A program made the translations under genes and the position numbers. Positions 47,276 to 55,647 of a stretch of 64,000 nucleotides of DNA are shown here, in pieces. Numbering within the stretch: the stretch's first letter is position 1; each line of letters starts with the position of its first letter. The notes under the pieces were generated by a model. It was given only the letters and a program-made list of their open reading frames with translations. It had not been told where the DNA came from and ran no database searches. Origin of the DNA: CAADGU01 sp035444285 (GTDB lineage: Bacteria > Chloroflexota > Anaerolineae > Promineifilales > Promineifilaceae). The DNA is taken from NCBI GenBank assembly GCA_035444285.1, contig DAOMOK010000007.1:62001-126000 (forward strand), read 5' to 3'.

Positions 47276-49765
47276 TTATGGCGCAACTTCAAAGATGAAC
47301 ACGCCGTCTTGGGCATAAATCGAGCGCAGACCAGGGTTGCGGTTGAGGGCGGCGGGGTTGAGGAAACCACCCCGTTGGCCGACGAAGAGGTGGGTGATGC
47401 CTTGTTCCCGCAGCCACACGGCCGTGTCCAGAGCCGCCCAATCGGTCACGGCCGTAGCCGCCTCGTTAAACGCCTGTACTTCCTGGGCTAACGCCGGATT
47501 GTAGATGTAGTCAGCCGGGGGTGTGGTCGTGGTGCGCGGTGGCCCGTTCAGGGGAACGATCCAGGCGCCGCCATCATTACCAGCCCACGTTTCGCCCAGC
47601 CATTTCCAGCTATTGACGGCGATTGCGGCGTCGGCGGGCACATTCTCGTCCAGCCAGGCCAGCGCGGGCAAGTCGGCGGGACGAACGAGAATGGTGTCCG
47701 GGTTGAGAATAGCAATTTGTTGGCGTAGACCAAAAAGGGTCACGGCCGTGACCAGCACGCCCACCGCCACATAAGCCCACACCAGCAAAACCCAATGCGA
47801 CCACAGCAGCCAGCGCCACATCTGATCCAACATGACGCCGAGGAAGATTGCCAATGGCAAGAACAAGGTGATATACATGCTGTTCAGGTTGACCAGCGAG
47901 GTGCTGGGCAGCCCCAGATATTCCCCTGCCAGCAGCAAAAAGAGCAGCCCCACCCAGAACAACAGCACCAGCGGCAGCGCCGTCCAGCGCCGCCGCATTA
48001 TCAGACCAATCAGTAATGGCAAGAGTAGCAGCCCCGCCAGCCAGATAAACCAGCGATCCCAACCAGAGTTGACATAAGTCCAGGGGAACTCGTTGTAATT
48101 GGGCAGGTTGTAGCTAATGGCCTGCACCGGCTCGGTAACGGCCGTCAGCGTCAGTAGGCGTGGCAGGGTGAGCAGAAAACCAACGACGCCACTCAGCAGC
48201 AGCCAACGGCCGTGCCGCCCCCAACTCCACAGCCACAACACGGCTACAAAGGGCACATAAAACAGAAAAACACGGAAGTGAATGTAAAAAACGCCCGCTG
48301 CCAGCAGCGCCACCACCCACCAGCCCCGTTTCCAGCGCCGCCCGCCGCGCACCAACAGCCAGGTAAAAGCCAGCAGCAGGGGCATGACCAGCATAGCCGT
48401 AAGTTGGGTAAAACGGCCCCAGGTAGCATAGTAGACCGGGAAAAAGAAGGGGATGGCGACGCAGAAGGCCGCCAGGATGGCTGCGCCTCGTCGCCGCGCC
48501 ATCAGCCACACGGCCGTGTACACCGTCAGCGGCACCAGCGCGTTCAACAACTGCCCCAACACCAGCAGCAGCCGCTCCAACGGCCAGCCGGTCATCAGCG
48601 CCAGGCTGGCCGAAATGGTGTGAAAGCCAAAGTGGTAGGGGAAACGGTCTACCGGCAGGTAGGGGGCATAATCAGAAATGGTCTGACCATTGGCAACCAT
48701 CACGGCCGTGATCAAGGCATGGCGGCCGGCATCCACCCAGGGCGGCGCCGCCAGGTCACGCATGGCCAGCAGCCGGGCGGCGAAGCCGGTGAGCAGGATG
48801 AATAGGAGGATGAGATGATGGGGTGATGCGTGATGCGTGATGCGTGATGCGTGATGCCTGACACCTGACACATAAACACGTCCCCACCTGAACACTAAAA
48901 CACCCAAACACCCAAGCACTACCGCCCACAGCAGCCAGCCGGTGAGATGGCCGCCGAGCAGGGTGAAGGCGTACCAAAGCAGGGGCCACACGGCCGTGCC
49001 CAACGCCAGCGCCGTACCCCACCAGGCCATACCGTCCCAGCCACGCCAGCGCAAGGGGGGCAGGGACATGAGCAGCAGGCCGGGCAGAGGAATAAAGAGC
49101 AAGGCCAATAAGATGATGACCCCGTCGCGCCACACCTGGTTGGCTAAGGTAACAAGGGCGGCCTGGGGCATCAGTTGGTAACGGGTGATGAAACGGAGGT
49201 CTTGCACGGCCGTACCTGGCGTCTCATTTCCCCCTTCCGCTACCACTATCATCTGCCCGCTGCCCATCACGTCCAGATCATACCCCCATACCGTCATGGG
49301 ATTCGTTTCGTTACCGCTCAGTTCCAGCACATAACGCCGCCCGGCGGAGGCGGCCTGTGCCGGAAAGGTAAAGGTGTAGGTGTGGTTGTGCTGAAAACTG
49401 CGGGTGAGCAGCGTGCGCTGGCTGATGGCGCTGCCGGTATCATCAAAGAGGGTGAGGGTGAAACGGCCGTCTTCCTCTGGCTGTGGCTCGCCATTGCGGG
49501 CCAGAATCAACTCAATTTCGCGCAGGCCATCGTGCCAGGCTACAAAATCCTGCTGGATGCGCCAACCATCTGGCCCGCTGCGCGGCGACGGCGGCACCGC
49601 ATTCAGTCGCCCCTGGTTAATGTCAACGGCCGTAATGGGAGAGTGGACGGGTGAAAGGGTGGACGGCCGTGCCGGTTCACCCGCCGCCACCCACCCCACC
49701 GCCAGCAAAATCCCGGCCAGGGCAAAGAGCCAGCCTCGTTTTTGGATACACGCCAATGGAGTCAT
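47276..49765 (-). CDS. Large polytopic membrane protein, GT-C-like (uncharacterised)
   Basis: 829 residues. A signal-like helix starts the chain, then about 190 residues of extracytoplasmic beta-rich domain (GWRIQQDFVAWHDGLREIEL, FTFPAQAASAGRRYVLELSG). Some twelve membrane helices follow from residue 210 to 680, and a soluble tail resembling that of the 23118-24608 protein (DLPALAWLDENVPADAAIAV, ITHLFVGQRGG). Loop PPWVDAGRHALITAVMVANG resembles the first GT-C acidic loop. Residues about 302-320 (VSGVRHHASRITHHASPHH) are translated from a spacer word-repeat. Sugar transfer to lipid is a guess. Confidence 0.65.
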   Translation of the reverse strand: MTPLACIQKRGWLFALAGILLAVGWVAAGEPARPSTLSPVHSPITAVDINQGRLNAVPPSPRSGPDGWRIQQDFVAWHDGLREIELILARNGEPQPEEDGRFTLTLFDDTGSAISQRTLLTRSFQHNHTYTFTFPAQAASAGRRYVLELSGNETNPMTVWGYDLDVMGSGQMIVVAEGGNETPGTAVQDLRFITRYQLMPQAALVTLANQVWRDGVIILLALLFIPLPGLLLMSLPPLRWRGWDGMAWWGTALALGTAVWPLLWYAFTLLGGHLTGWLLWAVVLGCLGVLVFRWGRVYVSGVRHHASRITHHASPHHLILLFILLTGFAARLLAMRDLAAPPWVDAGRHALITAVMVANGQTISDYAPYLPVDRFPYHFGFHTISASLALMTGWPLERLLLVLGQLLNALVPLTVYTAVWLMARRRGAAILAAFCVAIPFFFPVYYATWGRFTQLTAMLVMPLLLAFTWLLVRGGRRWKRGWWVVALLAAGVFYIHFRVFLFYVPFVAVLWLWSWGRHGRWLLLSGVVGFLLTLPRLLTLTAVTEPVQAISYNLPNYNEFPWTYVNSGWDRWFIWLAGLLLLPLLIGLIMRRRWTALPLVLLFWVGLLFLLLAGEYLGLPSTSLVNLNSMYITLFLPLAIFLGVMLDQMWRWLLWSHWVLLVWAYVAVGVLVTAVTLFGLRQQIAILNPDTILVRPADLPALAWLDENVPADAAIAVNSWKWLGETWAGNDGGAWIVPLNGPPRTTTTPPADYIYNPALAQEVQAFNEAATAVTDWAALDTAVWLREQGITHLFVGQRGGFLNPAALNRNPGLRSIYAQDGVFIFEVAP
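48811..48870. repeat. Word-repeat in frame inside the 829-residue membrane protein gene
   Basis: GATGGGGTGATGCGTGATGCG then three further GTGATGC units and CTGACACCTGACAC. The same GTGATGCGT word occurs in spacers at 12383 and 57236. It is translated without a frame break in a loop between two helices. Confidence 0.88.
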
Positions 49766-49767
49766 TC

Positions 49768-49860
49768 GTAAACCGTAATTCGTGATGCGTAATCCGTAAA
49801 CCGTAATCGGACTTCGGATTACGCATCACGGATCACGAGTCACGCATCACGGCTTACGCA
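49768..49860. repeat. Word-repeat hairpin, CGTAAACCGTAATTCGTGATGCG type
   Basis: GTAAACCGTAATTCGTGATGC and GTAATCCGTAAACCGTAATC face GGATTACGCATCACGGATCA plus CGCATCACGGCTTACG, between the tRNA terminator and the large membrane-protein start. Confidence 0.8.
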
Positions 49861-49863
49861 AAT

Positions 49864-49887
49864 AAAAAACCGCCCCTCACGGAGCGG
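49864..49887 (-). terminator. Terminator of the CAU tRNA gene
   Basis: On the minus strand CCGCTCC / GGGGCGG forms a 7-bp stem (one G-U) with loop GTGA, followed by TTTTTTATT, 14 bases 3' of the tRNA. Confidence 0.85.
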
Positions 49888-49901
49888 CTTCTGGTCCCTG
49901 A

Positions 49902-49975
49902 TGGCGCCAACTGGATTTGAACCAGTGACCTAGGGCTTATGAGTCCCTCGCTCTAACCAACTGAGCTATGGCGCC
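49902..49975 (-). tRNA. tRNA with CAU anticodon (elongator Met or Ile2)
   Basis: A 74-base cloverleaf reads on the minus strand: acceptor GGCGCCA/TGGCGCC, D-arm GCTC AGTTGGTTA GAGC, anticodon loop CTCATAA, T-arm ACTGG TTCAAAT CCAGT, discriminator A, CCA not encoded. The anticodon stem AGGGA/GCCCT has one A-G mismatch next to the loop. The acceptor 1-72 pair is G-C and the D and anticodon stems lack the initiator GGG/CCC signature, so it is not initiator tRNA. Whether lysidine modification makes it Ile2 cannot be read directly. Confidence 0.93.
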
Positions 49976-50034
49976 TTCTTAAGCGGCATGAATTATAGCG
50001 AACAACCCGGGCGGCGACAAATGAGCGAATGGCC

Positions 50035-50976
50035 TCATTTGTCGTCCCTCTCAAACCCCCACACTTGATCAATCAGATATAACGGCCGTCCCTTCACCTC
50101 ATCATAAATCCTTCCTAGATACTCGCCAATGATGCCCAGGCAAATGAGCTGCACCCCGCCCATAAACAAAACCGCCACCAGCGTAGTGGCCTGCCCCAGC
50201 AAGGGCGCCGACGGTCCCAGCAGCCGCACCAACACCACCGCCACAATTGCCAGTGCCGCCAGACCGGCCATGAAAAAACCCAGATACGTCGCCAGTTGCA
50301 GCGGCAGATAGGAAAAACTGGTAATGGCATCCAGGGCAAAAGGCAGCATTTGCCTGACGCTACTAAACTTCGACTCCCCGGCATACCGGCTGGCCCGTTC
50401 GTAAGGCACACCCGTCTGCCGGAAGCCAACCCAAGGTACCATGCCCCGCAAAAAGCGGTTGCGTTCTGGCATACTGCGGATGGCCTTGACCACCCGTTTA
50501 TCCATCAGCCGGAAATCTCCCGTATCCAGGGGAATATCAATTTTGGTGATGCGCCGAATCAAACGATAAAAAACTTTCGCCGTCCACAGTTTGAAGCGGG
50601 TTTCGCCTACCCGACTGGTGCGGACGCCATAGACCACATCAAACCCTTCGCGCCACTTCTCAATCATTTGTGGATACAGTTCAGGCGGGTCTTGCAAATC
50701 CGCATCGGTCAAAATCACCGCCTCGCCGCTGGCAAAATCCAGCCCGGCCGTGACGGCAATCTGAAAGCCAAAATTGCGCGAGAAACTGATGCCTTTTACA
50801 CGCGGGTCTTGCTGGTGTAGGTCGGCAATGACGCCCGCCGAGCGGTCACGGCTGCCATCATTCACCAGCACCAATTCCCAGGGTTCACCCAAAGCATCCA
50901 TCACCTCAGCCACACGGCGGCGCAGTTCGGGCAATGCCTGTTCTTCGTTATAGACGGGAGCAACAATTGAGATCAT
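50035..50976 (-). CDS. Family 2 glycosyltransferase, polyprenyl-phosphate sugar transferase type
   Basis: 313 residues from the ATG at 50976. GT-A fold: ISIVAPVYNEEQALPELRRR, VLVNDGSRDRSA, SFSRNFGFQIAVTAGLDFA and AVILTDADLQDPPEL with the Asp-x-Asp metal site. Two C-terminal membrane helices (PLQLATYLGFFMAGLAALAI and LFMGGVQLICLGIIGEYLGR, about residues 225-290) anchor it. This is the GtrB/DPM1/ArnC group, which makes polyprenyl-P-sugar donors for GT-C enzymes; three GT-C-like proteins are in this window. A TATACA box six bases before the ATG and no SD suggest a leaderless mRNA. Confidence 0.92.
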   Translation of the reverse strand: MISIVAPVYNEEQALPELRRRVAEVMDALGEPWELVLVNDGSRDRSAGVIADLHQQDPRVKGISFSRNFGFQIAVTAGLDFASGEAVILTDADLQDPPELYPQMIEKWREGFDVVYGVRTSRVGETRFKLWTAKVFYRLIRRITKIDIPLDTGDFRLMDKRVVKAIRSMPERNRFLRGMVPWVGFRQTGVPYERASRYAGESKFSSVRQMLPFALDAITSFSYLPLQLATYLGFFMAGLAALAIVAVVLVRLLGPSAPLLGQATTLVAVLFMGGVQLICLGIIGEYLGRIYDEVKGRPLYLIDQVWGFERDDK

Positions 50977-51067
50977 AGTTTGTGTATACAATTTTGGCTA
51001 AATTGGCCGCATCTGTCCAATGAGCGTGGTGATGACCTGAATCACCCACCCATTTTGAGACTATGAC

Positions 51068-51832
51068 CTAAAGTTCGATGGTAGCAATGAGGCCCACGTG
51101 ATCAGACGGGTAAAGGGTGTCATCATCGGGCGCAGGTTTATCGCAAAAAATGGCGGCGGTGACGATGTGGGTGATGACCGGGGTGGCAAAGATGTAATCC
51201 AGGCAGCCCGCCCAGCCATCAGATGATGCATCCGACAGGGCGGTGGGAAAGGTTGCCAATGGATCACGGCCGTGCCGTATTTCATACACCGAACGAAAAT
51301 TTTGCTTCATTACTCGCGTTGCCAGGCCGTCAGGTAGTTCATTAAAATCGCCGGCAATGATTTGCAGCGGCGTAGGACGTATATCGCGCAGCCAGCCAAC
51401 CAGCCGCAGCGCCTGCTCCTGCCGGGCTTCATAGTCATGGGTCACATGATGGAAGTGAGTGGTGACAAAATCCAGCGTCTGGTGATCGGGCAGGGTGATA
51501 TTGGCGCGGAGGGCGACACGGCCGTTGTAGCCAAGATTAACATAATCTGTGTACATTATGGGCAAATTGGTGAGGATACCCACCCCTTCACTGCGGTACT
51601 GCCAGTGCTGTTTGCGCTTCTGCACCAGAGTATACGGCCGTTTCCCTTCTGGCAGCCGGGCATTGATCTGGTTACGCAGCCAACGCCCCTGGCCGATGGA
51701 AAAGCTGATTTCCTGTAAAGCAATCAACTCCGGCGTGACATCCAACAGTTGGGCTACCAGCAAATGCCGCCGCTGCCGCCAGCGGTCGGCGCGATTGCGC
51801 AAGTTGATAGTGGCGACGGTTAACTGGGTCAC
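51068..51832 (-). CDS. Endonuclease/exonuclease/phosphatase family protein
   Basis: 254 residues from a GTG three bases after the preceding stop, so translation is coupled to the glycosidase gene. EEP motifs: ATINLRNRADRW (Asn), LIALQEISFSIG (metal Glu), FVTTHFHHVTHDYE, IIAGDFNELPDG (Asp/Asn), and LYPSDHVGLIATI (Asp/His). There is no signal peptide. The superfamily includes nucleases and sugar/lipid phosphatases; linkage with a glycosidase does not decide. Chain length and motif spacing are normal. Confidence 0.88.
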   Translation of the reverse strand: MTQLTVATINLRNRADRWRQRRHLLVAQLLDVTPELIALQEISFSIGQGRWLRNQINARLPEGKRPYTLVQKRKQHWQYRSEGVGILTNLPIMYTDYVNLGYNGRVALRANITLPDHQTLDFVTTHFHHVTHDYEARQEQALRLVGWLRDIRPTPLQIIAGDFNELPDGLATRVMKQNFRSVYEIRHGRDPLATFPTALSDASSDGWAGCLDYIFATPVITHIVTAAIFCDKPAPDDDTLYPSDHVGLIATIEL

Positions 51833-51835
51833 AAG

Positions 51836-53347
51836 TTATGTCAAGTCAATGGTAGTGGTGCCGGCGCTGACGGCCGTTTGTAGATTTTGGGCCGCATCCC
51901 GAATGACCAGTGTAAACGGTGTGTTGCTGGTTAGCGTCACCTGGTGACGATCCCCCACTACGTCCAGCAAACCATCTGCGCCCAGAGGATAACGGCGCAC
52001 ACCGTAAACCTGCCCGGTGTCCAGGCGACGATCCCAATAGACACGCCGGTGCGGCCAATCGGTACTCAAGCCAATTACATCTTCCAACAGCAGGGCAATG
52101 GGTGTGATGCAGGCGGTGAGCGCATTTTTCCGGGCCGGTTCGCCAGGCATCACAGCCTCAGGCGCATAATTGTCCCAAAAATAGCCGGTGTTTTGGTACA
52201 CCTGGTATACGTGCTGCACATGGTTGCAGGCAATGGCATGGGCCAACACATGTTGCCCCACATTGCGCAGGCCACGCAGCACCATAAAATTCATGTCGGG
52301 CCACACCCCGCCGCGCCAGCGATTACCCGATTCGGCGTTATATGCCTCGCTGTCGGCCGAAATGCTGGGGATACGATGCGGCAAGTTAAAGGCCCAATTT
52401 TCTCGCAGCGCCTGCACAAAGGCGTTTAGACGTTTTTCTGGCACCATGCTGCTGTCAAACAAAGCCCAATAGGCGCCGATGCTTTTGATGCTGCTGAAAC
52501 GGCCGTCTGGCGACACATCCTGGTAAAATTGCGCTTCCTCGTTCCACAGCCGCCGGTTAATCCATTCTACCAACTGTACATGTTCATCTTTTAAGGTGGC
52601 AGCCAGATCGGTCTCGCCCAGGTGGGCAGCCATCTGCGCCAGACAGTTGCAGTTGAGCGCCGCCTGCATGGTGGCGTCTACCCACGTCCAGTGACGATGA
52701 TGATCCCGGCTGTTGGGCACACGCGGCTGATTATCCATCTGGCTGCTGAGGCCGGTGGCCCAATAGCCGCCGCCGGGCCAGGTGCGGTTGTCGCGGTACC
52801 ACTGGTGCAGCGCCAACAGCGGCCAAAACACATGGGGCATACGGCCGTCATCCCCGCTCAGCCGAAAATACCGCCATTCAGCACAGGCCAGAATGTTGGG
52901 GCCGGTGCTGTTGGGGTCAAAGGGGAAATAACCATCTTGCCCGGTTTGCTGATGCGCCGCCCGGCAAATAAAGCCGTCATCCTGCTGATGGGCATACAGG
53001 TTGTCGAGTGTGCTCATAAAGTTAAAGGCGCGACGGCCGTAAAGCCCCGGCTGAGTCAACATAGCAGCATCCCACATCAGCAAATAGTCGCTGTCACTGG
53101 CAGACACATAGGGTGCTACAAACCCGCTTCCCGGTGTAGGCGGGCGCAGACTGGCCCACAAAATTTCCCAGGCGCGCCAGTAGAGCGCCGTCCAGCCTTC
53201 GTGTTCCGGCAAGACCGGTTCTGGTAAAAGCGTCTTTATCTCGGCCAACGATGGGATAGAGACATTCTCTTCTGGCAATGCCTGTTGCCGGAAGGGATTG
53301 CGGTCAACCAGCGGATTGAGCGGGCGAGGATGGCGTGTGTGCAACAT
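51836..53347 (-). CDS. MGH1-type (GH63-like) glycosidase
   Basis: 503 residues, GGAG nine bases before the ATG. It is an (alpha/alpha)6-toroid glycosidase: YLLMWDAAMLTQPGLYGRRA, WTWVDATMQAALNCN, RWRGGVWPDMNFMVLRGL and FWDNYAPEAVMPGEPARKN carry the conserved acidic and aromatic residues of the mannosylglycerate hydrolase/GH63 clan. No signal peptide, so it acts in the cytosol, perhaps on mannosylglycerate, glucosylglycerate or a similar compatible solute (inference). The EEP gene is coupled to its stop codon. Confidence 0.82.
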   Translation of the reverse strand: MLHTRHPRPLNPLVDRNPFRQQALPEENVSIPSLAEIKTLLPEPVLPEHEGWTALYWRAWEILWASLRPPTPGSGFVAPYVSASDSDYLLMWDAAMLTQPGLYGRRAFNFMSTLDNLYAHQQDDGFICRAAHQQTGQDGYFPFDPNSTGPNILACAEWRYFRLSGDDGRMPHVFWPLLALHQWYRDNRTWPGGGYWATGLSSQMDNQPRVPNSRDHHRHWTWVDATMQAALNCNCLAQMAAHLGETDLAATLKDEHVQLVEWINRRLWNEEAQFYQDVSPDGRFSSIKSIGAYWALFDSSMVPEKRLNAFVQALRENWAFNLPHRIPSISADSEAYNAESGNRWRGGVWPDMNFMVLRGLRNVGQHVLAHAIACNHVQHVYQVYQNTGYFWDNYAPEAVMPGEPARKNALTACITPIALLLEDVIGLSTDWPHRRVYWDRRLDTGQVYGVRRYPLGADGLLDVVGDRHQVTLTSNTPFTLVIRDAAQNLQTAVSAGTTTIDLT

Positions 53348-53363
53348 GGTTGGTTAGCTCCAG

Positions 53364-53398
53364 AAGACCCTATGGGTTTTAGAAACCCTTAGGGTCTT
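53364..53398 (-). promoter_or_regulatory. Hairpin at the 3' end of the lipoprotein gene
   Basis: AAGACCCTATGGGTTT faces AAACCCTTAGGGTCTT (16 bp, one T-T mismatch). It contains the TAA stop of the lipoprotein gene. No U-tract follows, so termination is uncertain. Confidence 0.6.
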
Positions 53399-54120
53399 GC
53401 TGTTTCCGGATAGGTTGGTTCGGCCAGCCACAATTCGGCTGTGCCCCCCAACAATACATTGTCTTCATCAAAGCTAATGACCCGCAGGTTGTAGCGTACA
53501 TTGACATTAGGGCGCAGTTGACCAATCCAGGTGACGGAATCCCCCTGGGCATAATCGGTGAGGCCGGTGAGACCGGAAAATCGCGCCAGCCGCCGGCTGC
53601 CTTCGGCAACCTGCCCTTCATATTTCAGGGTAGAGGCGGGCATGGTTTCACCCACCGCCAGGTTATGATCCAACAGGATGTTGCTGAAGTAAAGGGCATT
53701 GAGGAGTTGAGGCAGCACGGCCGTAGCCACCGGCTGCCAGTCTAATACAGTCAGAGTCACGCCGCCCGTCACCGGCAGCGGCCCCAACAAGGCGGAGGTC
53801 AGCCGCAGGTTATATTCGCCAAACACACCGGGGGCAATCACCCCTGACCAGGCAAACGAATCGCCTACTCGCTTTAATGCTTCCTGCCCGCCAATCCGCA
53901 CCCGGTAGGTATCCCCCTCCTGTCCCAGATATTCCATTGGCGCGCCGGGAACCCGCCCGCCCGGATTCATGGAGATGGTGTAAGCCGGGGCGATGATGGA
54001 GAACCTGAGGAAATTGCCCACCGGGGTAGCCGTCGCGTCAGACCCGGAACGGCCCGGCAAACCACAGGCCGCCAGCAGCAACATCAAGAGCAAAGCGCCA
54101 ATGGGTTTGTATCTATTCAT
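53389..54120 (-). CDS. Lipoprotein of unknown function
   Basis: 243 residues. Signal peptide with lipobox LLAACG, Ser/Thr-rich linker, then two similar beta-rich segments: FAWSGVIAPGVFGEYNLRLT near residue 95 and VTWIGQLRPNVNVRYNLRVI near residue 205. The shared 'hxWxGxhxPxVxxxYNLR' pattern suggests an internal duplication with Ig-like topology. I do not recognise a family. Extracytoplasmic. It sits between the Sec-candidate disulfide protein and the glycosidase on the same strand. Confidence 0.75.
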   Translation of the reverse strand: MNRYKPIGALLLMLLLAACGLPGRSGSDATATPVGNFLRFSIIAPAYTISMNPGGRVPGAPMEYLGQEGDTYRVRIGGQEALKRVGDSFAWSGVIAPGVFGEYNLRLTSALLGPLPVTGGVTLTVLDWQPVATAVLPQLLNALYFSNILLDHNLAVGETMPASTLKYEGQVAEGSRRLARFSGLTGLTDYAQGDSVTWIGQLRPNVNVRYNLRVISFDEDNVLLGGTAELWLAEPTYPETARP

Positions 54121-54148
54121 GTTCTTTCTCTGGGAAGCAAATTGTAGA

Positions 54149-54185
54149 GATTGGATATTAGAGATTGCCGGTCTCTAATATCCAG
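54149..54185. repeat. Word-repeat hairpin, GAGATTGGATATTAGAGATTG type
   Basis: GAGATTGGATATTAGAGA faces TCTCTAATATCCAGTC between two lipoprotein genes. Confidence 0.75.
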
Positions 54186-54189
54186 TCCG

Positions 54190-55458
54190 CTACTTTTCTT
54201 CAATTGTAATCGTCACCATGCGGTCGCCATCTGGGGCAGTGGGGTCTTGAGGATCGCGGGGGGTAATGGCGCTGACCACGTCCATACCTTCAATGACACG
54301 ACCAAAGATGGCATGACGGCCGTCTAAATGTGTCGCCGGTGCAAACGTAATAAAGAACTGGCTGCCGCCGGTATCTGGCCCAGAATTTGCCATGGAAACC
54401 ACCCCCGGCCCATCATGTGACAGCGTCGCGTCAAACTCGTCGGGAATGGCATACCCTGGATCGCCCATACCCAGGCCGGTGGGGTCGCCTGTTTGCGCCA
54501 TAAAACCGGGGATTACCCGGTGGAAGGTGACGCCATCATACCAGCCTTCCCGCGCCAGAAAGACAAAGTTATTCACCGTTTGTGGCGCCGATTCGGGCAG
54601 CAGTTCAATGACAATCTGGCCGCCGTCTTCCATTTCGATGGTGGCAATGTAGCTCTTTGTCGGGTCAATGGTCATGGGCGGGGCAGCCTCATACTGCCGG
54701 TCGGCTAATGCCATCATCGCCACTTGCGCCTTCACATACCCTTCCCACAGGCTGTAGTCATTCGGGACGCCGGGCAGCAGTTGCCCATCCAAAATGATGC
54801 TAGGTGTACCGGGCATACCCAGCCCGATGGCTTCTTGTTCAGATGCGGCTACATAAGCCGCGTATGTATCATTGTCCAGATCACTGGCGAATTGTTCGGC
54901 ATCCAATTCCAACTCGGCGGCCAAAGCCACCAGATAATCACGGAAGGCTGATGTGTTTAGGGCTTTCCAGCTATCCATGTTGGCAAAGAGGGCGTCGTGG
55001 TACTCCCAAAATTTGCCCTGCGCGCCGGCGGCTTCAGACGCTTCGGCCGCTTTTTGGGCATTGGGATGAATCTGATTCAAAGGGAAATGGCGATAAACCA
55101 ATTGTACATGTTCCGGGTAAGCGTCTACCAGACGCTCTAACGTGGGAGAAATAGCCCCACACGCCGGTCATTGAAAGTCGCCATATTCAATAATGGAAAC
55201 CAGGGGATCGGTGGCGCCTTTGGCCCAGTCTGTTGCACGCACCTGAGCAGCCTCGGCGACGCTGCTGGCAATGACATACGACCCGGCCTCGGCCGGCGGC
55301 GCGGCAGCGGGCGGGTTATCCACTGGCGCTTCTTCCGCTTGAGCGGGTGGTTGAGTGGCAGGCACGGCCGTAGCCGGGGCATTGGTAGGCTCTCCCACAC
55401 TTTGCCCACAAGCCGCCAGCAAACCCGCCAGCAGCAACAATAAAAACATTTTTTTCAT
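54190..55458 (-). CDS. DsbA-like/cyclophilin fusion lipoprotein with in-frame TGA (candidate selenoprotein)
   Basis: 422 residues if the TGA at 55168-55170 is read through; start ATG at 55458 (CAAGGAGTAATAGG). Lipobox LLAACG (Cys17), Pro/Ala linker, then a DsbA/DSBA-like thioredoxin fold. The redox site is EYGDFQ-[TGA]-PACGAISPTL: the stop sits exactly where the first Cys of CPAC belongs, at position 97, and the frame continues unbroken (VYRHFPLNQIHPNAQKAAEA; GMPGTPSIILDG with the cis-Pro). A cyclophilin PPIase follows from about residue 275: VTFHRVIPGFMAQTGDP, GSQFFITFAPATHLDGRHAI. Sec insertion is the best explanation; nonsense mutation or sequence error remain possible. Confidence 0.75.
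55141..55170 (-). promoter_or_regulatory. TGA codon and possible bacterial SECIS-like hairpin
   Basis: On the minus strand the TGA (55170-55168) is followed by CCGGCGTGTGGGGCTATTTC and TCCCACG. GTGGG and CCCAC pair, leaving a nine-base loop (GCTATTTCT) starting 12 bases after TGA, with an extra CG/CG pair across a bulge. Loop position and a G at its start resemble bacterial SECIS elements, which lie just after the UGA. Weak evidence on its own. Confidence 0.4.
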
Positions 55459-55477
55459 CCTATTACTCCTTGTCTTG

Positions 55478-55517
55478 AGAAGTTCAACTTTTCGCAAAAG
55501 TGGAACTTCTTTTTTTA
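55478..55517 (+). terminator. Hairpin with T-tract between divergent lipoprotein genes
   Basis: AGAAGTTCAACTTTT (55478-55492) pairs with AAAAGTGGAACTTCT (55496-55510; one mismatch) across CGC, followed by seven T on the plus strand. No plus-strand gene ends here, so it may instead be a leader hairpin or operator for the minus-strand disulfide protein gene. Confidence 0.5.
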
Positions 55518-55647
55518 TCAACAGACCGCAAAGGTAGTTTGCCAACGTATGAGCATTCACCAAACACCTGGCGGTAGCTCTCGCGCCCCAGATGTATTTT
55601 GCTACAATCCTGGCCTGTTCGCAAAAACCTTAATAAGGAGAAACACA

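Noticed and set aside
49902..49975. tRNA as an integration site for a genomic island
   Set aside because: No integrase, no duplicated tRNA 3' end and ordinary genes on both sides.
54190..55101. Separate gene starting at an internal codon after the TGA
   Set aside because: The start would cut the thioredoxin fold in half, has no SD, and the upstream lipoprotein frame is in phase; a single recoded or mutated gene explains it better.
55168..55458. Short stand-alone lipoprotein ending at the TGA
   Set aside because: It would end at the redox motif EYGDFQ with no folded domain.
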